Shown: one piece after another, positions 32,330 through 40,090 of the stretch
Numbering within the stretch: the first letter of the stretch is position 1
Layout of the letters: each line of letters opens with the position of its first letter
Assembly: GCF_900637055.1 (NCBI RefSeq)
Contig: NZ_LR134338.1
Location: 4,057,001 to 4,121,000 of the forward strand
Direction: 5' to 3'
DNA length: 64,000 nucleotides
From: Brevibacillus brevis
GTDB lineage: Bacteria; Bacillota; Bacilli; Brevibacillales; Brevibacillaceae
The notes under the pieces: model-generated
Database searches by the model: none
What the model was told of the DNA's origin: nothing
Seen by the model: the letters and a program-made list of their open reading frames with translations, nothing else
Position numbers and translations under genes: made by a program

Positions 32330-32860
32330 TTATGCTCCTTTCCTCGCTCGTCCACGTTCCTTTCCTCTTAATGCTTCATGGCAAGCATCTGCTATTTGAG
32401 TGGCCATTTTCATTACGAATGAAAGCCGCGTGTTTTGAAGGACAAAATATTCCATGAATCCTCCGACATTAACGATTCCGTATATGTGTGCGTCACCGAC
32501 AGTTGGTAGCTCCTTCCCTACACCTGCACCTGGTTTCAGGGCACCACACGATACTTCAACATTTCCCACATTTTTGAAAGCCCCAAGGCTTGCATCTATC
32601 GCAATAACAAAATGGTTCGGATAGTTCTTCTCAATTTGAGTAAGTGTTTCGGCAATATTCATTGCATGCACAGGCTCGTCCAGTGTTCCCAACACGTCAA
32701 ATTTGAGCTTTTTCAATGCAGTACCAACCAGCGGACCAAGAGAATCACCTGTTGATCTGTCTGTACCAACGCAAACGAACAGTACTTTTTTCCCTTTCGG
32801 GATAAGTCGCTTAATTTTTGTTGCGAGCTTTAACTTTCGTTTTATAGGCATCCTTTGCAC
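32330..32860 (-). CDS. YyaC-like protein (DUF1256, sporulation-associated protease fold)
   Basis: The product has about 176 residues; the start may be GTG 32860 or ATG 32851. The segment FVCVGTDRSTGDSLGPLVGT and the later VIAIDASLGAFKNVG, VSCGALKPGAGVGKELPTVG and GIVNVGGFMEYFVLQNTR are diagnostic of the DUF1256/YyaC family. This family shares a fold with the Gpr spore protease and hydrogenase-maturation proteases and is made during sporulation in Bacillus. Its place inside a phage early operon, after an AbrB-like gene, is unusual. Confidence 0.85.
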   Translation of the reverse strand: MQRMPIKRKLKLATKIKRLIPKGKKVLFVCVGTDRSTGDSLGPLVGTALKKLKFDVLGTLDEPVHAMNIAETLTQIEKNYPNHFVIAIDASLGAFKNVGNVEVSCGALKPGAGVGKELPTVGDAHIYGIVNVGGFMEYFVLQNTRLSFVMKMATQIADACHEALRGKERGRARKGA

Positions 32861-33069
32861 ACCAACTTTCCGCTCTTATGCGGTTGAACGTTCTCAACAC
32901 TCCCACACAAAGCGCAACCAGGCACATACTTCTTGAGAATGATTTGGTTATTGTTCACGAAGACTTCCATTGGAGTCCCTTCCGGAAGATCATGAGTATT
33001 ACGAAGCTCCTTTGGCAAAACAACTCGTCCTAAATGATCGATCTTTCGTACAATGCCTGTTGATTTCAT
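32842..33069 (-). CDS. AbrB/SpoVT-type transition regulator with zinc-ribbon-like tail
   Basis: The product has 75 residues from the ATG at 33069 behind AGGAGG. Residues 1-48 form the AbrB swapped-hairpin DNA-binding domain (MKSTGIVRKIDHLGRVVLPK). The C-terminus CALCGSVENV and LVCKGCL holds two cysteine pairs that could bind zinc. AbrB-type proteins repress stationary-phase and sporulation genes in Bacillales. It overlaps the YyaC-like gene, so the two are translated together. Confidence 0.88.
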   Translation of the reverse strand: MKSTGIVRKIDHLGRVVLPKELRNTHDLPEGTPMEVFVNNNQIILKKYVPGCALCGSVENVQPHKSGKLVCKGCL

Positions 33070-33091
33070 GTCCTTATTTCCTCCTGTGTTT

Positions 33092-33382
33092 TCAGTTAGA
33101 TTCAAGTTCATAGCGTGCATTCCAACGATCTTTATACACCTGGTACATTCCGTTTTTTCTCAGTTGATTAACCGTGGTTCTAATCGTGTGTTCCGTTCTT
33201 CCTAATGCAAAGGAAAGCGATCTTGTTGCATCTGTTTCATAGAACTTGCAGAGGTATTCCAGCTCATCCTCTTCAAATGGTGTTTTATGATTAAAGTGAA
33301 ATTCCGGGTGGTATTGCATCCTGCCGTACCGATCATATTCAATGCCGTCTTCGATGACGATGGTTGCAGCAGCTCGTGTCAT
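33092..33382 (-). CDS. Hypothetical phage protein with helix-turn-helix-like segment
   Basis: This 96-residue protein has a C-terminal part EEDELEYLCKFYETDATRSL then ALGRTEHTIRTTVNQLRKNG, which looks like a Myb/HTH-type DNA-binding unit. The ATG has GGAGGTGG about 8-10 bases upstream and overlaps the previous gene by 4 bases. It is probably an early regulator. No named family is recognised. Confidence 0.65.
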   Translation of the reverse strand: MTRAAATIVIEDGIEYDRYGRMQYHPEFHFNHKTPFEEDELEYLCKFYETDATRSLSFALGRTEHTIRTTVNQLRKNGMYQVYKDRWNARYELESN

Positions 33383-33606
33383 AGTGCTTGTCCACCTCCA
33401 AGGAACTGTGGTAGGATAGGACTATTCAAATTTGTTTGTGTGTTGAATTGGTCACTGTTACGAGCAGTGGCCATTTCCTTTTCCAGCTCGTTTACTTCAT
33501 TCACGATCCACCAGTCACATGTGCCGTCAGCAGGCTGATTACGCAGTGAACGATAGATTCTCCAAAGCTCTGCTATTCGGTTAATCGCAGAATCAAAGTC
33601 GTACAT
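33379..33606 (-). CDS. Hypothetical small phage protein
   Basis: This 75-residue product starts at the ATG 33606 behind GAGGTGA, which is better placed than the in-frame GTG upstream. The N-terminal half is helical (DFDSAINRIAELWRIYRSLR), and the C-terminal half is low in structure. It is a coupled early gene with a 4-base overlap downstream. No function can be given. Confidence 0.55.
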   Translation of the reverse strand: MYDFDSAINRIAELWRIYRSLRNQPADGTCDWWIVNEVNELEKEMATARNSDQFNTQTNLNSPILPQFLGGGQAL

Positions 33607-33614
33607 CACAACCT

Positions 33615-33866
33615 TCACCTCGCGTTTGGTTTTTTTGAAGATTGCAAACCTTCATCCGTCACCGCTCTTAAATCAATGACATTACTTAAGTCCGAGAAGT
33701 CCTTTCCTGAATTCCTTTGCATGAAGCTTTCCAACTCAAATGTTGAGACTTTTAACCTTCCAAGTTTCAGTGCTTGTAGATGGCCATGGCGAATTAAGTC
33801 GTAAACGTAGTTGTTGTTAACCCCGAGAATTTCAGCGACCTCTGAAACTGGATGAAGACGATTCAA
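33615..33866 (-). CDS. Excisionase/MerR-like DNA-binding protein
   Basis: I place the start at TTG 33866 behind GGGGAGGG, giving 83 residues; a longer version from the ATG 33932 would overlap the antirepressor by 32 bases. The segment HPVSEVAEILGVNNNYVYDL followed by IRHGHLQALKLGRLKVST is the winged-helix pattern of excisionase (HTH_17) proteins. It may bend DNA for excision with the integrase, or act as an early regulator. Confidence 0.75.
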   Translation of the reverse strand: MNRLHPVSEVAEILGVNNNYVYDLIRHGHLQALKLGRLKVSTFELESFMQRNSGKDFSDLSNVIDLRAVTDEGLQSSKKPNAR

Positions 33867-33900
33867 TTTTAATCCCTCCCCTCTCCTGCCCAAATTGTTT

Positions 33901-34653
33901 TCAGGCTGTGTTGTGTTGATCATCTTGTTCAATCACAGGAAGAATGCCTACCCGTTTCAACAGATCATAGATAAAGAGTCTACCTTTCTGGGTCCACTTC
34001 GTGCTTACTCGTGATAAATCCGCATCAATGACGTGCGTTGTTGTCTGGGTGTAACCCTTATCCTGGTACTTTGCATACAGCAGCCAGATGTCGCCTTGCT
34101 TGAACTGAATACCGAGTTCGTTTAGCTTCTTATTGAGAGCCACCGCACTCATTCCATAATCCTTGGCAATCTTAGAAACAGATAATAGCGATTTATTCTG
34201 GAGTACCAAGTCATAATAGGAAGCTTTAGGTTTTAATTCGCCATTCTGTTGAATGAGAACCATGTTCTCTGTAGTAAGGGCAGCCACTTTGCGCTCAAGA
34301 AACTCGTGCGCCCGCTTGATGACCATTTCAGGACTGTTCCATTTACGTTCAAGCTCGAGGAAGTATTGTCGAGCTTGCTTCCCCTTTTCGTTCCGCTGTA
34401 TCATAGAGATTTCTTTTGCCATTTCGATTTTGATATGGTGATCGGTAAATTCGGTAACCGGATTTTTAGGATTATTGGTTGACCTTTTTTGAACAACCAA
34501 TATAAAGTCCACATTTTCTACGAATCCGTATTCTTTCATTCGATCGAACCAGATATCATAACGAGTACCAACTTCCAAAAATTCATGAAGATCACGACCG
34601 CTCACAAGAAGGTTTCCATTTTCATTGGAGTGTGTTGGGATTAAATCGTTCAT
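33901..34653 (-). CDS. Phage antirepressor (AntA/AntB plus KilAC)
   Basis: This 250-residue protein has an N-terminal AntA/AntB domain (VSGRDLHEFLEVGTRYDIWF through MIQRNEKGKQARQYFLELE) and a C-terminal KilAC domain (SVSKIAKDYGMSAVALNKKL, LYDLLKRVG type ending). Antirepressors of this kind bind or block the phage repressor and favour lytic growth. It overlaps the Cro-like gene by 4 bases, so both are early lytic products. Confidence 0.9.
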   Translation of the reverse strand: MNDLIPTHSNENGNLLVSGRDLHEFLEVGTRYDIWFDRMKEYGFVENVDFILVVQKRSTNNPKNPVTEFTDHHIKIEMAKEISMIQRNEKGKQARQYFLELERKWNSPEMVIKRAHEFLERKVAALTTENMVLIQQNGELKPKASYYDLVLQNKSLLSVSKIAKDYGMSAVALNKKLNELGIQFKQGDIWLLYAKYQDKGYTQTTTHVIDADLSRVSTKWTQKGRLFIYDLLKRVGILPVIEQDDQHNTA

Positions 34654-34847
34654 TGCGCTACCTCACTTTCCATGCCGAGCATCTTTACGATAAGTGGCTT
34701 TTGCTTTTTACCTTCACGTGTGCCTTTGAAAATTTCTGAGATGTATGTAACCGAAACTCCTAGCTCTCTTGCTACGTCTACCATTTTGATTTTCTTTTGG
34801 AGCATGATCTTTCTGGCTTCTAATCCGAAATCGGTATAATTGGTCAC
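34650..34847 (-). CDS. Cro-like helix-turn-helix regulator
   Basis: The product has 65 residues from the GTG at 34847 behind GGGAGGG. The sequence LEARKIMLQKKIKMVDVARE then LGVSVTYISEIFKG is a clear HTH of XRE/Cro type. It is the first gene of the leftward lytic operon, facing the repressor gene. It probably lowers repressor synthesis after induction. Confidence 0.85.
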   Translation of the reverse strand: MTNYTDFGLEARKIMLQKKIKMVDVARELGVSVTYISEIFKGTREGKKQKPLIVKMLGMESEVAQ

Positions 34848-34893
34848 TATAAAACCCTCCCACCTAAAGTTTGTAAAAAGCACAGCTTAATCG

Positions 34894-34922
34894 TTGACAG
34901 AAAGTCGTAAATGTACTACTAT
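34894..34922 (+). promoter_or_regulatory. Rightward promoter inside the immunity region
   Basis: TTGACA (34894-34899), a 17-base gap and TACTAT (34917-34922). Transcripts from it would meet two small hairpins followed by T-runs (about 34950-34968 and 34976-35000) before the repressor gene, so it may make a short RNA antisense to the lytic leader, or a repressor mRNA with a long leader. Confidence 0.5.
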
Positions 34923-35034
34923 CTTAAAGAAGGCAAAACCAAATAACAGTCGTTGGGGAACGATTTTTAAAATTGGGTTTCAAACCCTCTGATTTTTTAT
35001 TGCCTTTTTTGCCAATAATTAAGCTGTTGACTTT

Positions 35035-35063
35035 AGTATAGTGTTATATTTCCTACCTGTCAA
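35035..35063 (-). promoter_or_regulatory. Leftward lytic promoter, near consensus
   Basis: On the - strand TTGACA (35063-35058), a 17-base spacer and TATACT (35040-35035). It should drive the Cro-like, antirepressor and replication genes. It overlaps repeats AGTGTTATATTT and AGTGCTATATTT that are likely operator sites. Confidence 0.85.
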
Positions 35064-35081
35064 CATGTAAGTGCTATATTT
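35040..35081. promoter_or_regulatory. Candidate repressor operators and repressor promoter
   Basis: A 12-base direct repeat AGTG(T/C)TATATTT occurs at 35040-35051 and 35070-35081, exactly 30 bp apart (about three helical turns). The right copy includes an extended -10 element TGCTATATT on the + strand, which would start the repressor mRNA near 35087, just upstream of its ribosome site. The left copy lies beside the -10 of the lytic promoter. A bound repressor could therefore control both. Confidence 0.55.
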
Positions 35082-35112
35082 AATACTCTTTAGTTTGTGG
35101 GAGGACTTATTT

Positions 35113-35811
35113 ATGTCTTTAGTAGGGCGTATCCAAGATTTATGTAGTAGTAAAAACACTACCTTGATAGGGTTAGAAAGGGAGATTGGGCTTGGAAGGG
35201 GTACTATCCGTAATTGGGATAAAAACTCCCCTTCTGTCGACAAAGTACAAAAGGTGTCCGAATACTTTGGTGTCTCCACTGATTATTTGCTTTACGGATT
35301 CGATAAAAGCGAGCTCACATCGTTTATCAATTTGATTAGGTACAAAAGATCGATAAAGGAGTTTGCCTTAGATACAGGCTTGGATGAATTTTATTTAAAC
35401 AGGCTATGTTCAGGTGTCGAGTATACGCAGCCATCTATAGACTCCGTTTTGAAAATTGCTGTTCATAATGAAAACGATTGGCTGGTTGACGCCGAATCTC
35501 TTTTCAAAGCTGCGGGATACGATCTGGGAGAAATGAGCGATGATTTATTAGAGGACATTCCCATAGAATTATTGCATCACTACCAAAAGCAGGGCATGTC
35601 TGAAACTGAAATGGTGATAGCTTATGCAAGATTTAGGGAAGCTGAATTTAAAGAAGCGATGTCAGAACCAAGCAATACAGAAGAGAGTTCAAGCTATGAA
35701 CCTGAAACCATAGCTGCCCACCATGACGGGGATGAATGGACAGAAGAAGAACTTGCGGAGATCGAACTCTTTAAACAGTTTGTAAAAACGAAGAGAAAAC
35801 AACAGGAGTGA
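35113..35811 (+). CDS. Phage XRE-family repressor (ImmR/CI-like)
   Basis: This 232-residue protein starts at ATG 35113 behind GGGAGGAC. Residues 1-60 form a helix-turn-helix (LCSSKNTTLIGLEREIGLGR followed by GTIRNWDKNSPSVDKVQKVS). A second region around residues 70-120 looks like another small helical domain (IRYKRSIKEFALDTGLDEFY). No LexA-type serine protease domain is seen. Together with the following ImmA-like gene, this fits control by proteolysis by a separate peptidase rather than by self-cleavage. Confidence 0.88.
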   Translation: MSLVGRIQDLCSSKNTTLIGLEREIGLGRGTIRNWDKNSPSVDKVQKVSEYFGVSTDYLLYGFDKSELTSFINLIRYKRSIKEFALDTGLDEFYLNRLCSGVEYTQPSIDSVLKIAVHNENDWLVDAESLFKAAGYDLGEMSDDLLEDIPIELLHHYQKQGMSETEMVIAYARFREAEFKEAMSEPSNTEESSSYEPETIAAHHDGDEWTEEELAEIELFKQFVKTKRKQQE

Positions 35812-35815
35812 CATG

Positions 35816-36277
35816 ATGACGTATGAGCAGCTTCTAGTTGAGGCTGTACACCAAGGAATAGACATCTACGAAAAGCCTCTTTCAGCACGAATCAAAGGAT
35901 TATACAGCGATAACGTAATTGCAATTAATAAATTGATACCGACCACCATTGAGAAGGCATGCGTACTTGCTGAAGAACTTGGACACTACCACAAAACAGT
36001 TGGTAACATTTTAGATCAATCAAAAATAGAAAACCGCCAGCAAGAGAACCGCGCAAGAAGTTGGGGATACGAAAGACTTGTTCCACTCTCGGCTTTTGTG
36101 CATGCCCATAAACAAGGTATTAGAAACAGATATGAACTTGCCGATCATCTTGGAGTAACTGAGGAATTTCTGGACTCATCACTGAAAAGGTACATCGAAA
36201 AATACGGAACCCATGTAATCGTCGGCCCATCTATTGTTACTTTCGAGCCATTGGGTGTACTTGAATTCTTTGAGTAA
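35816..36277 (+). CDS. ImmA/IrrE-type metallopeptidase (anti-repressor protease)
   Basis: The product has about 153 residues. It is the DUF955 type, with a long N-terminal helical part and VLAEELGHYHKT near residues 50-60. The first position of the HExxH motif is Glu instead of His; this EELGH form is seen in phage proteins of this family. ImmA of ICEBs1 is known to cut its ImmR repressor. It follows the repressor gene by a few bases on the same strand, so the pair is the lysogeny switch. Confidence 0.82.
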   Translation: MTYEQLLVEAVHQGIDIYEKPLSARIKGLYSDNVIAINKLIPTTIEKACVLAEELGHYHKTVGNILDQSKIENRQQENRARSWGYERLVPLSAFVHAHKQGIRNRYELADHLGVTEEFLDSSLKRYIEKYGTHVIVGPSIVTFEPLGVLEFFE

Positions 36278-36289
36278 CTTTGCGCTTTC

Positions 36290-36306
36290 CAGCCGCAAGG
36301 CTGTTT
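36290..36306 (+). terminator. Weak terminator after the ImmA-like gene
   Basis: CAGCC pairs with GGCTG across a GCAA loop, followed by TTTTC. It separates the repressor-peptidase transcript from the integrase gene. Confidence 0.5.
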
Positions 36307-36355
36307 TCTATACAGCTTTAACCGAACATACATTCTGATAATGAGGTGAGTTATT

Positions 36356-37501
36356 TTGGAAGGCGGAGTAAGAAAGCGTTATGGCTCTTGGTACTACTAT
36401 TTTGACCTAGGGGAGATCGATGGAAAGAGGAAGAAGTTTGAGCGAAAAGCAGAAGGAGCTGAGACTAAAGCTCAAGCAAAACAAATATTAAGAAGGGCTA
36501 TTTCTGAATACGAAAACACCGGGACAATATTTGAACCTTCTAAAATCAGCTTATATGACTTTATGGTTTTTTGGCTGAATGAATATGTGATGGTTAACTT
36601 AAAACATAACACTCAAGAAAATTACAAAGGGATCATCAAGAATCACATCAAACCAGCAATCGGAATGATTAAGTTGAAATCACTAACACCAGAGCTCCTT
36701 CAAAAGTTCATAAATGACAAACACAGAGAAGGCTATTCCCGAAAAACGTTAACTATTTTCCATACAGTTTTGCAACATGCTTTAAAGCAAGCAGTGTATC
36801 CGTATAAGCTACTAAACGAAAATCCCATGCAGTATGTAAAGCTCCCCAAGAAAGAAAACAAAAAGACGACAGAGACAGATTTAAAAATCTTACCCTTGTC
36901 GTCAATAAGAAAGATTGCTGAGTTCCTTGATCCATCCAACACATTCTACATCCCTTTTCACATCGGACTTAATACCGGTATGAGAGTAAGTGAGGTGTGC
37001 GCCCTCACTTGGGATGCTGTTGATCTACACGAGGGTACGATTACTGTCGATAAGATATTGGTCAATGTTAACAAAGAATGGGTCTTTGGTACACCAAAAA
37101 CTTCATCATCTTACAGAACCATTCACATAGGGGCTACATTGATTCGAGTACTCAAGGAGCATAAAGTTCGTCAAAAAGAGAATAGGTTGAAATATGGCGA
37201 GTTCTACCATGTCAGTGACTTTGTATGCACCAAAGAAAATGGCGAGAATGTCACTCCTTCAAGTTGCAAGTGGAGTGGTAGAAATATCAGGGAAAAACTC
37301 GATATTGATTTCAATTTCCACTCACTTCGACACACCCATGCGACACTGCTGCTGGAACAAGGAGCCCCCGTCAAAGATATCCAGGCAAGATTGGGTCATA
37401 GTCGCTCGGGAATCACCTTGGACACTTATTCCCACTTAACTGACAAAATGAGAAACCAGACCGTCGACATCTTCGAGAGACTCATGGGCGAAGTAAAATA
37501 A
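36356..37501 (+). CDS. int: Tyrosine-type site-specific integrase
   Basis: This 381-residue protein starts at TTG behind GAGGTGAG. It has an N-terminal AP2-like arm-binding domain (EGGVRKRYGSWYYYFDLGEI), a SAM-like core domain, and a catalytic domain with R210, K248, H322, R325, H348 and nucleophile Y358 (NTGMRVSEV, HSLRHTHAT, LGHSRSG, DTYSHL). All active-site residues are present. It integrates the phage into a site next to lepA, and probably removes it with the excisionase-like protein. Confidence 0.95.
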   Translation: MEGGVRKRYGSWYYYFDLGEIDGKRKKFERKAEGAETKAQAKQILRRAISEYENTGTIFEPSKISLYDFMVFWLNEYVMVNLKHNTQENYKGIIKNHIKPAIGMIKLKSLTPELLQKFINDKHREGYSRKTLTIFHTVLQHALKQAVYPYKLLNENPMQYVKLPKKENKKTTETDLKILPLSSIRKIAEFLDPSNTFYIPFHIGLNTGMRVSEVCALTWDAVDLHEGTITVDKILVNVNKEWVFGTPKTSSSYRTIHIGATLIRVLKEHKVRQKENRLKYGEFYHVSDFVCTKENGENVTPSSCKWSGRNIREKLDIDFNFHSLRHTHATLLLEQGAPVKDIQARLGHSRSGITLDTYSHLTDKMRNQTVDIFERLMGEVK

Positions 37502-37505
37502 AATC

Positions 37506-37545
37506 CCCCACCATTTTGCCAATCCGGTGGCTGTACGGTGGGGGA
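37506..37545. terminator. Long hairpin between integrase and lepA
   Basis: CCCCCACC pairs with GGTGGGGG over a 24-base loop. On the - strand the right arm is followed by ATTTTATTTT, so it may terminate lepA transcription. It lies in the 92-base gap that must include or border the attachment site. Confidence 0.45.
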
Positions 37546-37593
37546 AAGCAACTTTTGCCTTACATGCAAATCCCTAAACCCTTGATACTACTG

Positions 37594-39411
37594 CTACTTC
37601 TTATCATCCATGCGCAATACAGCCATAAATGCTTCTTGCGGTACCTCTACGGAACCGACAGACTTCATGCGCTTCTTTCCTTCTTTTTGCTTTTCGAGCA
37701 GTTTGCGCTTACGTGAGATGTCCCCGCCGTAACATTTGGCAAGAACGTTTTTACGCAAGGCACTGATCGTTTCACGAGCGACAACCTTGTGTCCGATGGT
37801 CGCTTGAATCGGCACCTCGAATTGCTGACGTGGAATCAGTTCCTTCAGTTTTTCGCAGATGACTTTTCCACGAGGATAAGCCGTGTCTTTGTGAACGATA
37901 AACGACAGAGCATCCACCACTTCACCGTTGAGGAGAATATCCATTTTCACCAGCTTGGAAGCTTTGTACCCACCTAGCTCGTAGTCAAAGGATGCGTAGC
38001 CTTTTGTACCCGACTTCAGCATGTCAAAGAAATCGTAAACGATCTCCGACAAAGGCATGTCGTACTTCAGCTGCACACGGTTCTCACCCATATACTGCAT
38101 GTCAAGAAACTCACCGCGTTTACCTTGGCACAACTGCATAACATCACCGACGTATTCTTTCGGCACCATAACAGTCGCCGTAACATAAGGCTCCTCGACC
38201 ATTTCGATCTTTTGCGCTTCCGGCATTTTGGACGGGTTGTCGATTTCGAATACTTCGCCGTTCGTTTTGGTAATGCGGTAAATAACGCTCGGCGCGGTCG
38301 TAATCAGATTAATGTTGAATTCCCGTTCAATACGTTCTTGGATGATCTCCATGTGCAGAAGTCCCAAGAAACCGCAACGGAAACCAAAACCAAGTGCTTG
38401 GGAAGTCTCCGGTTCAAACTGCAAGGATGCATCGTTTAGCTGGAGCTTTTCCAATGCATCGCGCAGATCGTTGTACTCGTTCGTTTCGATTGGGTACAAA
38501 CCACAGAAAACCATCGGGTTGATCTTGCGGTAACCAGGTAGCGGTTCAGGAGCAGGGCGATTCGCATCTGTAATGGTATCCCCCACACTGGTGTCTCCCA
38601 CTGTTTTAATGGAAGCAGCTACGTAGCCTACATCTCCGACCGTCAATTCTTCTACTTGCGTTTGACGCGGTGTCGATGTACCAATTTCGGTTACCTCAAA
38701 CGACTTGCCAGTCGCCATCATCTTGATCTTCATACCCTTTTTCAAGGTTCCGTTGATGACACGGATGGAGGCAATAACGCCACGATACGCATCAAAATAG
38801 GAGTCGAAAATCAAAGCTTGCAGTGGAGCATCCGGGTCTCCCTCTGGAGCAGGTACTTTTTGCACAACGGCTTCCAGTACTTCTTTAATCCCGATACCCG
38901 CTTTGGCAGAAGTCAGGACCGCATCGCTGGCATCCAGACCGATCACGTCCTCAACCTCTTGCTTCACGCGCTCAGGCTCTGCACTAGGCAGGTCGATCTT
39001 GTTAACAACTGGAATGATCTCCAGGTTGCTGTCCAACGCTAAATACACGTTAGCCAAAGTCTGGGCCTCGATCCCTTGTGCTGCATCCACGACGAGGATA
39101 GCCCCTTCACAGGCAGCCAAACTGCGGGATACTTCATACGTAAAGTCGACGTGTCCTGGGGTGTCAATCAGGTGGAGAATGTATTCCTCACCGTCATCTG
39201 CTTTATAGTTCAAACGCACGGCATTCAGCTTAATCGTAATCCCGCGCTCTTTTTCCAGCTCCATCGTGTCAAGAAACTGGGCTTCCATCTCACGTGCAGT
39301 CAAAGCACCGGTCAGCTCCAAAATGCGGTCTGCCAGCGTCGACTTTCCATGGTCAATGTGGGCGATGATGGAAAAATTTCGTATCCTTTTTTGTCTTTCA
39401 CGACGATCCAT
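37594..39411 (-). CDS. lepA: Elongation factor 4 (LepA)
   Basis: The product has 605 residues from ATG 39411; a GTG at 39432 is possible but overlaps its own ribosome site. The G1 motif AHIDHGKST, effector [11 protein letters not shown]3 DTPGHVDF and G4 VNKID are all present, and the C-terminal domain is unique to LepA ([20 protein letters not shown]). It is a ribosomal GTPase that back-translocates or remodels stalled ribosomes. In B. subtilis lepA lies beside the spoIIP region and hemW; here the prophage follows directly. Confidence 0.97.
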   Translation of the reverse strand: MDRRERQKRIRNFSIIAHIDHGKSTLADRILELTGALTAREMEAQFLDTMELEKERGITIKLNAVRLNYKADDGEEYILHLIDTPGHVDFTYEVSRSLAACEGAILVVDAAQGIEAQTLANVYLALDSNLEIIPVVNKIDLPSAEPERVKQEVEDVIGLDASDAVLTSAKAGIGIKEVLEAVVQKVPAPEGDPDAPLQALIFDSYFDAYRGVIASIRVINGTLKKGMKIKMMATGKSFEVTEIGTSTPRQTQVEELTVGDVGYVAASIKTVGDTSVGDTITDANRPAPEPLPGYRKINPMVFCGLYPIETNEYNDLRDALEKLQLNDASLQFEPETSQALGFGFRCGFLGLLHMEIIQERIEREFNINLITTAPSVIYRITKTNGEVFEIDNPSKMPEAQKIEMVEEPYVTATVMVPKEYVGDVMQLCQGKRGEFLDMQYMGENRVQLKYDMPLSEIVYDFFDMLKSGTKGYASFDYELGGYKASKLVKMDILLNGEVVDALSFIVHKDTAYPRGKVICEKLKELIPRQQFEVPIQATIGHKVVARETISALRKNVLAKCYGGDISRKRKLLEKQKEGKKRMKSVGSVEVPQEAFMAVLRMDDKK

Positions 39412-39601
39412 GTGTTGTTCGTTCCCTCCCACGCGAATCCATTCAAACGTTCAGATTGCGCCTCGCAAAAAATACACTAACAGTAATTATAACAAACCGA
39501 TGATATAAAGAGCAACCAAAGAGAATCAGGCATTTGCCTCCTTTTTCTCGTATCCAAACTTTTCCTGTGCTAAAGTGGTACATAGATGGAGGTGCCTAGC
39601 C

Positions 39602-40090
39602 ATGAATCCACAGAAAGCAGATTGTTTAGGATGCCGGTTGGCCCATGGAATTGAAGAAGCGCATATCGTCTATGAAAACGAATGGGTGGCGTGCCTCTTG
39701 GATATCGATCCTTTTTCTGAAGGTCATGCGCTCGTCCTCCCGAAGCAGCATCTGGTAGATTGGATAGACTTGGATGAACAAACGATGCAAAAAGTGTGCG
39801 AGGTAGTCACATCCCTGTCCCATGCCCTTACCAAGTTGTACAAGCCCGATGGCATTACCATTTGTCAAAACGGCGGTGCTTTCAACGATTTGACTCATTT
39901 CCATGTGCATGTCATCCCAAGATTCCATCATGACGGCTTCGGGTGGAGTGATCCGCTGTACGAGCATGGAGCTGCGAACCGCTTGGCCGCTACACGTACA
40001 AAAGTGGCGGAAGCATTAAACGATTTCATAGGCGATACCACCGTGAACACAAAGAAAGAAACGGAGAATGATCAAAGTGAACAGCGTTGA
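39602..40090 (+). CDS. HIT family nucleotide-binding protein
   Basis: This 162-residue protein starts at ATG 39602 behind GGAGGTG. It begins with a CLGCRLA segment, continues with ACLLDIDPFSEGHALVLPKQ, and has the histidine triad LTHFHVHVIPRF. HIT proteins act on phosphoramidate or adenylated nucleotides. It is translated together with the GNAT gene (23-base overlap). The substrate is unknown. Confidence 0.9.
   Translation: MNPQKADCLGCRLAHGIEEAHIVYENEWVACLLDIDPFSEGHALVLPKQHLVDWIDLDEQTMQKVCEVVTSLSHALTKLYKPDGITICQNGGAFNDLTHFHVHVIPRFHHDGFGWSDPLYEHGAANRLAATRTKVAEALNDFIGDTTVNTKKETENDQSEQR

Larger units (their letters stand above)
1..37593. mobile_element. Prophage (temperate contractile-tailed phage), left end outside the window
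   Basis: A continuous block of phage genes runs from the window edge to the integrase at 36356-37501, next to the 3' end of host lepA at 37594. It contains the full order integrase, immunity, recombination/replication, late regulators, packaging, head and contractile tail. Almost everything is on the - strand except the three lysogeny genes. The head and terminase genes are of HK97/HNH cos type, and the tail genes follow the PBSX/Xkd order. The right boundary must lie between 37501 and about 37600. The left boundary and the lysis genes are not in the window, so the attachment core cannot be read. Confidence 0.95.
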
